DNA of 64,000 nucleotides. Origin: Fuerstiella marisgermanici. GTDB lineage: Bacteria; Planctomycetota; Planctomycetia; Planctomycetales; Planctomycetaceae. The number at the start of each line of letters is the position of its first letter. Position 1 is the first letter of the stretch. Both the position numbers and the translations under genes were made by a program. Location: contig NZ_CP017641.1 in the NCBI RefSeq assembly GCF_001983935.1, positions 868,001 through 932,000 on the forward strand. The letters are read 5' to 3'. Below, one piece after another: positions 9,950-17,019 of the stretch. Below the pieces are notes generated by a model. That model saw only the letters and a list, made by a program, of their open reading frames with translations. It made no database searches and was not told the DNA's origin.

Positions 9950-11041
9950 ATGAAACGAACGACGCTATCTCTCGCCATCCTGATCGGCTGCATTCAGAAC
10001 AGCCTTGCCGATCCGCTTGTTTTTGAAGGAACCGATGGGCCCGGCAACGGGCGGCACATTGTGCTGATCGCTGGCGATCACGAATACCGTTCCGAAGAAT
10101 CGCTGCCCGCACTGGGAAGGATTCTGGCGAAGCATCATGGGTTCAAGTGCACGGTGCTGTTCAATATCGATCCGGAGACAGGCGAAATCGTTGCCGGGAC
10201 TCCGTCCAGTATTCCAGGTCTGGAGGCCTTGAAGTCGGCTGACCTTGCCGTTGTGTTTCTGAGGTTTCAGGATCTGCCTGACGATCAGATGAAACATTTA
10301 GTCGACTACCTGCAGCGTGGCGGGCCTGTTGTTGGTATGCGAACGGCGACGCATGCCTTCAACATTCCTGCAGGCAAGACCTATTCGAAGTACTCATTCC
10401 GCAGCGAAGACAAAGACTACGAACTCGGCTTCGGGCACCAGGTACTGGGCCAGACATGGGTTGGGCACTATGGCCGCAACCATCAGCAAAGTACCGCGAT
10501 TGCGATTGTCCCGGACAGGAAGGACCATCCCATTCTGCGAGGCGTCAGGGACGTGTGGGTTCAGGCGGGAGGCTATGTTGGCAAGCCGATCGACGGTGAG
10601 ATCCTCACAATGGCTCAACCGCTGGATGGCATGACACCGGATTAACCGCCGTCGGAGAGTCAACCGCCCATGCCGTCTGAATGGACGCGGACGTATCGAT
10701 CAGAATCGGGGAAAAAAGGCCGCGTCTTCACGTCGCTGTACGGCACCCCGGAAGACCTCACCAACGATGGGTATCGCCGACTGATGGTCAACGGCATCTT
10801 CTGGGCCTGCGGAATGGAAGACGCCATCACCGCCGACCTGAACATCAATTTTGTCGGCCCCTTCAAACCCAACACGTTCGGAAACCAAACTCACGCGTTG
10901 GGAATTAAGCCGAACATGTACCGCGGCTACGAAAGCCCAATCCCGGCGAACAACAACGTGAACAAGCCAGTGCGAAAGCCTCGCCAGAACAAGCCGAAAA
11001 AGCCACAGGCCCCTGCGAAGCGAGCGAATGGCAGTATTTGA
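9950..11041 (+). pseudogene. ThuA-like protein gene interrupted by one in-frame stop
   Basis: Residues 1-231 carry a signal peptide and a ThuA/glutamine-amidotransferase-like domain (IVLIAGDHEYRSEESLPAL, ADLAVVFLRFQDLPDDQM, VGMRTATHAF, GHYGRNHQ). Translation then meets TAA at 10643-10645. Immediately after it, in the same frame, the sequence continues as PPSESQPP and MPSEWTRTY, followed by GRVFTSLYGTPEDL and FWACGMED, which is the normal C-terminal half of this family. A single change (for example TCA to TAA) explains the break, so this is either a recent nonsense pseudogene, a sequencing error, or a readthrough case. The Met at 10670 could restart translation and yield a C-terminal fragment. 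ThuA-like proteins are common in planctomycete sugar clusters, but their reaction is unsettled. Confidence 0.8.
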
Positions 11042-11206
11042 ATTATTATAGTGGCCAGCTTCGATGCGGGCGAACTCTAAGAGTATTGTGGCGTTGAATA
11101 GATCATTCCTTCGGACTTCCATCATCTGGTCGTTCGCGAGTAATGGCGATTGCCACTCAGTGGTTGAAGGTCCAGACCGTGAACACGGGCCCACATTCGC
11201 GGGGCA

Positions 11207-12223
11207 CTACAATTCTGAAGTTTCGAAGCTCATGCTGTCGATTCGGTGTCTCTTCACCTTCCCTACCGTCGCGAGTGCAGGATCAAAGAGTGCCAAGTTC
11301 ACACCCTCCGTAACAGAACTCGTGTAGAGTACGCCGGAATACTTGCACTTCTTGATGAATTCGCACATGTACTGGCTGGGGATATATTCAATTGCTGCGG
11401 CCGTCGGCAGAACTGGCGTCGTCAATTCTGAGCCAATACGTTCCAGGAACTCGACGTCACCTCGCAGCAAGGCAATCGCCGATTCATCTCCGAGCAAGAA
11501 CGGCGAGACTAGCGCTCGCGGATTCCGCAAATCCAGCAACTTGATTTTCGCTCCGCGCTTTAGCTTGAACTCGGCAACGCAAACCGTTTCTCCGGGGTGG
11601 GGACGCACCTCGGAGACAGCGGTTTGAACCGTAGACGCCAAATACAAGTAGGGAATTCCGGCAGGATTGGCTCTGCCATGTGTCGTACGGTCCTGTGGTG
11701 GCGCTCCCATCTTTTTTTGCGTGAATACCTTACCGTCCTGAGAGATCCTTGCTCTGGACCAGGAAGCGGGGATGTCCTCGTCGATCGCAATGATGCTGGC
11801 AAAGAGGTCTTCGAGCCGCTCAAGTTCAATTTCTGTCTCAGGAAAAAAACGGTTGCGATAACGAAGCTCATCCCTAAATTGCTCCCAATCCTGCAGTCGC
11901 TTCGTTAGACATCGCGACGATGGGACCATTGCTTCGCGAGTACGCTCGCCGTCGTCCAGGATTTCGATCAACAGCAGGTTGGCATTCGCACGATCCAAGG
12001 CAAAAGCTTGCCAGTCGTCGATCAGCCAATCGACGAGGACCTTGCCTGATACGTTTGGCGTGTAGATTCCGCAGACGGGGTCAAAATATTCTGCCAGTCG
12101 CGACGCCTCAACAAGCTTAGTATTGATCGCGCCGCACGTCGGGCAGGTTCCTTTCGAATCACTCAACTCAACGATACGCTGATGGAGCTTTCGATCGTTA
12201 AAGCACTGCCCACAGCACAACAT
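11207..12223 (-). CDS. RES-domain protein with N-terminal zinc-ribbon-like segment
   Basis: The 338-residue product begins with two Cys pairs (CCGQC at 3-7 and CPTC at 27-30), a likely zinc ribbon. After a linker the RES domain runs from about 155 to 325: SRARI at 156-160, YLYLASTVQTAVSEVRP at 193-208 with the conserved Glu at 205, and GVLYTSSVTEGVNLALFDP at 297-315 with the conserved Ser. RES proteins of the type II Xre-RES toxin pairs consume NAD+, and the Arg, Glu and Ser landmarks appear kept. It is the third gene of an operon behind sce7726 and sce7725, two bases after the sce7725 stop, with GGTGG just upstream. No separate antitoxin is seen. Toxin activity is inference from family and context. 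Confidence 0.85.
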   Translation of the reverse strand: MLCCGQCFNDRKLHQRIVELSDSKGTCPTCGAINTKLVEASRLAEYFDPVCGIYTPNVSGKVLVDWLIDDWQAFALDRANANLLLIEILDDGERTREAMVPSSRCLTKRLQDWEQFRDELRYRNRFFPETEIELERLEDLFASIIAIDEDIPASWSRARISQDGKVFTQKKMGAPPQDRTTHGRANPAGIPYLYLASTVQTAVSEVRPHPGETVCVAEFKLKRGAKIKLLDLRNPRALVSPFLLGDESAIALLRGDVEFLERIGSELTTPVLPTAAAIEYIPSQYMCEFIKKCKYSGVLYTSSVTEGVNLALFDPALATVGKVKRHRIDSMSFETSEL

Positions 12224-12225
12224 TA

Positions 12226-13182
12226 CTAACCCACCTGCTCGTTCGCAAGAAACCCGGCAAGCGTCTCAATGTGGTGCTTCATCGACAATTTCTTGACGTA
12301 CCCTAGACCGGGATAGTGACCCCGAGCATGAAGGTCTCGGAATTCAGCAATTGCAGATGTTTCCGCGAATTTCGATCTGCCACTATCAAGGACGTTCATC
12401 AGTTTTTGGAGGGCCTCCGCAAACTTTCCGGCTGGGTCTTTCGGAGTGTCCTGTCGTTTAGATTTGAAGTGGCTGATATACATCGCTTCATCTCTCTCGT
12501 CGTCGATGAACGTAAGATGGATCACGATGGTATAAGCCGGACCTCCGCCTTCGAGGAATTCGTCGCCGACGATCAGGAAGTCGCCAAAGCCGTCCATATT
12601 CTCTTCTTCGAATGTGATATGGAGATCTGAGAAGAATTCGGCACCATCCGGATGGTCTCGGCCTCGCCGACGCTCAAAGCCGTCGCGAACCAGGATTTTC
12701 TTTGGATGATCTCTGAAGTGACGCCGATAGAGCTTCCCGCACGCCGACTCAAGGAAAATGTCAGCGGATACGTTAGCCGTGTCATCTGGGTTGGCCATTA
12801 ATCCTTTGGCATCTGTGTAACCAGCATGAACGAGCACAACGTCCGAACCAGCGTTACGCTCGCAGGCTTCGATGACGTCCCCGGCCCGCATGTTTTCGGT
12901 AAGAAGCAGCCCTACCGAAAGTCGATCATTCGTTCGAAGCTCGTGCTCAAGAAACTCAGCTAACTTAGCGCCGTTCGTGCTGAACTCTCCATGTTGCGGG
13001 TTCGATATCAATACGGCGCTTACACCAGCCGACCGGATCGCATCGAAGGATTTCCGCAGGCCTCCGATCTCGGACCGGACCGGCTCGATGATCGGCACGA
13101 ATCCCGCGCCTGCAAGCACCGGTGCTGATTCGCGGATAGTAATGAGTTCGTATTGCTTACCTCTGAAGTAAGGGTAGTACAA
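12226..13182 (-). CDS. sce7725 family protein
   Basis: The 318-residue product starts at TTG, preceded by GGAG with a six-base spacer that sits inside the end of sce7726. It reads as a member of the sce7725 family: MYYPYFRGKQYELITIRE at the start, FVPIIEPVR near 28-36, AVLISNPQHGEF near 56-67, SDVVLVHAGYTDAKG near 113-127, KKILVRDGFERRRG near 161-174, and a C-terminal HYPGLGYVKKLSM stretch. The alternating strand/helix pattern and the PIIEP motif resemble the phage T4 'beta protein' family. The molecular role is not known. It lies two bases after sce7726 and two bases before the RES gene, so all three are almost certainly made from one transcript. The family occurs next to sce7726 in other genomes as far as I recall. 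Confidence 0.82.
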   Translation of the reverse strand: MYYPYFRGKQYELITIRESAPVLAGAGFVPIIEPVRSEIGGLRKSFDAIRSAGVSAVLISNPQHGEFSTNGAKLAEFLEHELRTNDRLSVGLLLTENMRAGDVIEACERNAGSDVVLVHAGYTDAKGLMANPDDTANVSADIFLESACGKLYRRHFRDHPKKILVRDGFERRRGRDHPDGAEFFSDLHITFEEENMDGFGDFLIVGDEFLEGGGPAYTIVIHLTFIDDERDEAMYISHFKSKRQDTPKDPAGKFAEALQKLMNVLDSGRSKFAETSAIAEFRDLHARGHYPGLGYVKKLSMKHHIETLAGFLANEQVG

Positions 13183-13184
13183 CG

Positions 13185-14075
13185 CTAGCTCCAGCCAATG
13201 GCTTCTGATACGGGAGTCTTCAATGCTGCAATCAAATTGGCATGGTCTCGTTTACGCAATCGAGTCGACAATGAGGCGCAGTGTAGTGATTCCGGAATGT
13301 CGCTGACAAACGATTTCAGAGATTTCAGTGTGCGCGACTTCTTCAACGTATCCACCATGGCGCCATGGGCCACAACCGAATCGAGTCTAACGAATTCGCT
13401 TCTCAGCGCTTCGTATTTCTGCGTGTTAGGAACAACTGGAACCGAGACTCCGGCGTTTTTCAACGCCATTGCTGCCTCTCGCAACGTCATTGCCTCGAAA
13501 ATGGCGTTTGGACATGTGCGGGCCGCATCATTGATTCCTTCGCGAACCGGGGAAATTCGGAATGTCTTGGAGAGCTTCAGAATGCCAACAGCGTCTGGTA
13601 CGCATCCGAGCACCTCCTCGAGGTGGTTCTCGCCAGCGATCACATTCACCGTCGCGAAAACCCTGAGGTACTCTTCAATCTGCAATGGCAAGCGTGCCAG
13701 GTTATCCCGCTCTGACTTCACTTCATATGCTGTGGCGGTACCGTTGAGGATCACAACATCGGCGATGCAACGGCCCACGCGAAACTCCGTAAGCATTGAT
13801 GCAGTGTTGAGATTGTGTTCTCCAAGCAGGACTCTTCGCGTGATCGCGGCCTTATAAACGTATTCATGCCGATTACATGTCCGCCGCAGATAGCTGAAAG
13901 CACAATCGAAGAGGTGCCCTAATTCGGTGATGTTGGGCTCAGCATCCAGGATGCGAGACTCTGAGATCAACCGAGTGAGCGTAGGGGACCTGCCAAGTCC
14001 AGCCAGTTCCTTCAGCACGGCAGAGGAGAAGAAACGAGCAAGAGCAACAGGCTCGATTCCTACGGCGTTATTCAT
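13185..14075 (-). CDS. sce7726 family protein with PD-(D/E)XK nuclease-like core
   Basis: The start at 14075 (MNNAVGIEPVALARFF) is chosen because AGGAG lies about eight bases upstream; the frame is open to 14297 but the extra residues look non-coding. The 296-residue product has an N-terminal helical part, then TEFRVGRCIADVVIL and TAYEVKSERDNL: Glu97, Asp106 and Glu118-Val-Lys120 fit the E...D...ExK order of PD-(D/E)XK nucleases, with Gln132 and Tyr136 in the helix that usually follows (LQIEEYLRVF). sce7726 proteins are typically paired with sce7725, as here. A DNA- or RNA-cutting role is inferred, not shown. It is first in a three-gene operon and has a 16-bp tandem repeat in its leader. Confidence 0.8.
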   Translation of the reverse strand: MNNAVGIEPVALARFFSSAVLKELAGLGRSPTLTRLISESRILDAEPNITELGHLFDCAFSYLRRTCNRHEYVYKAAITRRVLLGEHNLNTASMLTEFRVGRCIADVVILNGTATAYEVKSERDNLARLPLQIEEYLRVFATVNVIAGENHLEEVLGCVPDAVGILKLSKTFRISPVREGINDAARTCPNAIFEAMTLREAAMALKNAGVSVPVVPNTQKYEALRSEFVRLDSVVAHGAMVDTLKKSRTLKSLKSFVSDIPESLHCASLSTRLRKRDHANLIAALKTPVSEAIGWS

Positions 14076-14085
14076 CGTTTTTGCT

Positions 14086-14125
14086 CCTGAATAGTGCTGT
14101 GCCTGAATAGTGCTGTGCCTGAATT
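14086..14125. repeat. 16-bp tandem repeat in the leader of the sce7726 operon
   Basis: The unit CCTGAATAGTGCTGTG occurs at 14086-14101 and again, perfectly, at 14102-14117, and a third partial copy (CCTGAAT) starts at 14118. The array begins 11 bases upstream of the sce7726 start codon and its first bases form part of the ribosome binding site (AGGAG on the minus strand). It could be an operator array, a slippage product that tunes translation, or chance duplication. Confidence 0.8.
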
Positions 14126-14355
14126 GGCTGCCTAGATGTTTGACATGGGATCTACTGTACACAAGTCGGACGGGATCACCAAACTTAGAATTTGAAAGAA
14201 GGAAACTGGGGTGCTGGCAAACAAGAAGCAGGGCCGATTCCCGCTGAAGCGATCGTCGCGCCGACGATAGAAATCGGCCTAACTTAACCGCATCCACTTT
14301 CCTCAGCGATTCGACTTACCACGCAGACCCCGATCGTCCGTCGTGGCATCTCGGC

Positions 14356-14857
14356 CTAGACGGCGAGGGTTGTTGCGCTGGGGACCTGGCCCCAGTGGCC
14401 GGTTTCGCCCTTTGTGTTGACCTAGTGGAACAGGTAGTGAGCCAGTTTCCCGCCGTATTCGCCCTTAGGCTTAATGATGCGGGGCGTGCGAGTTGCATGC
14501 GAAGTGAGGCGGTACTCTGACCGTGGCTGAGGAGCCCAGTCGCCGATGGCGATGTAAACTTCCGCTCCGATGCAGCTGCCCGGGGCGAGCTATCCGCGTT
14601 GGCGTTGAAGCGTCTGAGAACACTAGCAGATGCTCAAAGCGGTCGGAGCCGATAACCTGAGCGATCGCTGAAGTGTTTCAAACGTCGAGCGGCGCCACGG
14701 CTGCGATGGCGGCAGTGTAATTGACTCAGACGGTAAGAGTCTTGCCGAACTCCTTGATTTCGTCGGAGTCCATGCGGTAGGTTTCGGGCAGCTCATTGAT
14801 AATGTCGGCAAAATTGCCAGCCCACGCATCAAATTGGCCTCCTGCGGACAGAGGCAT
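14356..14857 (-). pseudogene. Decayed planctomycete-type fibronectin-like protein gene
   Basis: Reading the minus strand from 14857 gives an intact-looking N-terminus (DAWAGNFADIINELPETYRM, then DSDEIKEFGKTLTV) that runs into TGA. The same frame continues with VNYTAAIAAVAPLDV and another TGA. About 100 bases later, in a different frame, the C-terminal part appears: EVYIAIGDWAPQPRSEYRL, RTPRIIKPKGEYGGKLAHYL, then TAG, then VNTKGETGHWGQVPSATTLA and the final stop at 14356. This order matches small (about 200-residue) planctomycete proteins with an N-terminal helical part and a C-terminal Fn3-like part ending in 'HYLLRWVNTRGETGPWS'. Several stops, a frame change and missing middle sequence show it is a relic. 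Function of the parent family is unknown. Confidence 0.65.
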
Positions 14858-15069
14858 TTGCTTGGTTCTGGTCAACGTGGGCGTCGCTTACTATGTAGCA
14901 ACGTAGAAGTGGCTTTCGGACGGTTAGAGCGTGGCATAACGACAGACTGAAATGCGGGCCCAGTGCAACATGGTCACGAGAAAATATCGGAACCCTGCTC
15001 CCAGGTAGCAAATGGCAGCGAGCAACATCTCGGAATATAAATTCTAAGCGGCTCGCGGGCCTGCACTCG

Positions 15070-16545
15070 CTACGCGAAGAAGGCGCTGACGGCCTGGCCT
15101 TTGACTAGTTCGCGAGGTTGGTTCAGGTGGTTGTAGACCATTGTTTCGGGATCGATGCCGAATGAATGGTAGATGGTGGCGAGTAGCTCCTGCGGATGAA
15201 CGGGATCTTCCAGCGGCGCTGACGCGGTTTTGTCTGACTTGCCATGCACGTTTCCTCGCTTCACGCCTGCTCCGGCGATGATGCCGGTATAGCAGTACGG
15301 CCAGTGATCACGTCCATCGTCGCTGTTGCCGTTACCGCTGGTACTGACGCCTCGCTGCGGACTACGACCGAATTCGCCCACGACGACAACCAGCGTTTCT
15401 TTCAGCATTCCGCGTTCGTCAAGGTCGGCAATGAGACCGGAGACTGCACCGTCCAGCATTGGGGCGGACTGAGTTTTCATGCGTTTGGTGAGTCCCGTGT
15501 GGTGGTCCCAGGAATGGTTGTCAGAGTTCGCGACCTTAGGCCAGATCACTTCAACGACTCGGGTGCCTGCTTCGACAAGGCGGCGAGCCAGCAGGCAGGA
15601 ATCTCCAAAAGTGTTGCGGCCGTATCGTTCGCGGGTCGTGTGGCTTTCGGCGGCGAGATCGAATGATTCGCGAGCTCGACCGGACACGATCAGATCGAGT
15701 GCCTGTTCGTAGTATTGATTCAGATTCAGGTCTTTCACGGCGTTGTCGATCTTCGGCATGCCCGCGTTGATCGTGTTACGCAGTTTGGCTCGACGATTTA
15801 ATCGCACAGAAAAGACTTCCGGCCGTAGCTTCAGGTCGTCAATTTTGATCCGCGTCATCTTCGACATGTCCATGTCGTCGCCGGACGGATACAGCTGGTA
15901 CGGATCGTAGGCTTTGCCCAAAAATCCGGCGGTTCCCCCTTTGCCGATGACACTGCTTTCCTGCAGCGGACGAGGCAACATAACGAACGGAAGCATCGGT
16001 TCATCCACCGGACGAAGTCGTACGATGTTAGAACCGAAGTTCGGGAAGTCTTTCGGGCTGGGAGGTTCGAGCTGTCCGGACGGACTGACCTTATCCGTGG
16101 TATAGCCGGTCATCATCTGATAGATGGCGGCCGTGTGATTAAACAGGCCGTTGGGCGTATAGCTCATGGAACGGATCATCGTGAATTTGTCGTTGATCTG
16201 AGCGAGCTTCGGCAGGTTTTCGGTGAACTGAACTCCTGGCAACTTTGTCGAAATGTTGCTGAAGACACTCTTCACATTTTCCGGCACGTTTTCCTTGGGA
16301 TCCCACAGATCCAGATGTGACGGCCCACCCTGCAAATAGCACATGATGATGCTCTTGGCTTTGCCCCAGCCGGGACCGCCGGCAATGTCGCTTTTGTTGG
16401 CCGCCGTGGCTGACTTAAGTTGCAACATGTTGGCCAGAGAAAGCCCCAGCATGCTGGACCCGCCAACTCGCAGTACGTCTCGCCGCGTGCGGCCGAGGTT
16501 ACTGTCACAAACGTCTTTTCCAGCTTCGCCTTTGATGTGCAGCAT
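15070..16545 (-). CDS. DUF1501 protein (Tat-exported, alkaline-phosphatase-like fold)
   Basis: The 491-residue product carries a twin-arginine signal near the start ([19 protein letters not shown], residues 20-38) and the DUF1501 landmarks: [81 protein letters not shown] and [12 protein letters not shown], ending in [17 protein letters not shown]. These are sulfatase/phosphatase-superfamily proteins whose reaction is unknown. In planctomycetes they are nearly always paired with a DUF1549/DUF1553 cytochrome protein; here that partner (17020-22131) lies upstream on the same strand, separated by a small four-helix-bundle gene. They likely act together in the periplasm on complex carbohydrates, but this is only a neighbourhood inference. 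Confidence 0.93.
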   Translation of the reverse strand: MLHIKGEAGKDVCDSNLGRTRRDVLRVGGSSMLGLSLANMLQLKSATAANKSDIAGGPGWGKAKSIIMCYLQGGPSHLDLWDPKENVPENVKSVFSNISTKLPGVQFTENLPKLAQINDKFTMIRSMSYTPNGLFNHTAAIYQMMTGYTTDKVSPSGQLEPPSPKDFPNFGSNIVRLRPVDEPMLPFVMLPRPLQESSVIGKGGTAGFLGKAYDPYQLYPSGDDMDMSKMTRIKIDDLKLRPEVFSVRLNRRAKLRNTINAGMPKIDNAVKDLNLNQYYEQALDLIVSGRARESFDLAAESHTTRERYGRNTFGDSCLLARRLVEAGTRVVEVIWPKVANSDNHSWDHHTGLTKRMKTQSAPMLDGAVSGLIADLDERGMLKETLVVVVGEFGRSPQRGVSTSGNGNSDDGRDHWPYCYTGIIAGAGVKRGNVHGKSDKTASAPLEDPVHPQELLATIYHSFGIDPETMVYNHLNQPRELVKGQAVSAFFA

Positions 16546-16597
16546 GAATTTGTTCCTTGTGAGGGCTGTTAATGGGGAGATGAATTATTTCAAAACG

Positions 16598-17014
16598 GCT
16601 GTCAGCTTTCAGCGGTCAGCTTCTAGCTTTTTGATTAAGGCGGTCAGCATGCGTTTGATTTCGATCACTTGTGAGTTTGACGCGGCGTCAATCTGTGTGT
16701 CAATGTAGCCGAGATCACGAGCAACCAGAATATGGTATTCGACTTCACTGGCGGAACCGGCTGCCATTTGTAGAAAACGCCCGAAATCGGCATCACTGCC
16801 TCGACCGCAGCCTTCTGCGATGTTGGCCGTGATCGACGCCGCCGACCGGCGCAACTGACTGGCAGGCCCAAACCGTTCATCTGTGGGAAAGTTCTTCGTT
16901 GCTTTGTAAACACTAAGCTTGAACTCGTGAGCCTTCCTCCAGACAACTAAATCATGAAACGACTTTTTCGCGGAAACCTTCAGGCTAACTGCTGAAAGCT
17001 GACTGCTGACAGCT
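16598..17014. repeat. Inverted GCTGTCAGC-type repeats flanking the S23/IVP gene
   Basis: At 16598-16627 the sequence reads GCTGTCAGCTTTCAGCGGTC and continues AGCTTCTAGC; at 16982-17014 the reverse complement reads GCTGTCAGCAGTCAGCTTTC and continues AGCAGTTAGCC. The copies face each other around the small gene and are built from the same short CAGCTTTCAGC-like words. Similar 'ctgaaagctga' repeats accompany four-helix-bundle S23/IVP genes in many unrelated bacteria, to my recollection. The left copy contains the gene's stop codon. This suggests insertion as a unit. Confidence 0.6.
16609..16983 (-). CDS. Four-helix bundle protein, S23/IVP family, start codon unclear
   Basis: The frame reads KKSFHDLVVWRKAHEFKLSV, then YKATKNFPTDERFG, SQLRRSAASITANIAEGCGR and RFLQMAAGSASEVEYHILVA, which is the classic pattern of 23S-rRNA-intervening-sequence proteins / S23 four-helix bundles (about 120 residues, near full length). 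However, no ATG, GTG or TTG precedes the conserved part in frame; CTG at 16983 inside the flanking repeat is the only near-start, and the first in-frame Met (16854) would delete the first helix. The gene may use a rare start or be disabled. No rRNA is nearby, so it is a stand-alone copy. It is wedged between the DUF1501 gene and its usual partner and may have inserted there. Molecular role is unknown. Confidence 0.7.
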   Translation of the reverse strand: MKVSAKKSFHDLVVWRKAHEFKLSVYKATKNFPTDERFGPASQLRRSAASITANIAEGCGRGSDADFGRFLQMAAGSASEVEYHILVARDLGYIDTQIDAASNSQVIEIKRMLTALIKKLEADR

Positions 17015-17019
17015 CCCTT

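Noticed and set aside
14140-14180. Possible LexA/SOS box (CTACTGTACACAAG) before the sce7726 operon
   Set aside because: Only one half matches the CTGT...ACAG pattern; the other half is absent, so it is not supported.
14076-14297. Upstream extension of sce7726 by 74 codons
   Set aside because: It would run through the 16-bp tandem repeat and ignores the well-placed AGGAG before 14075.
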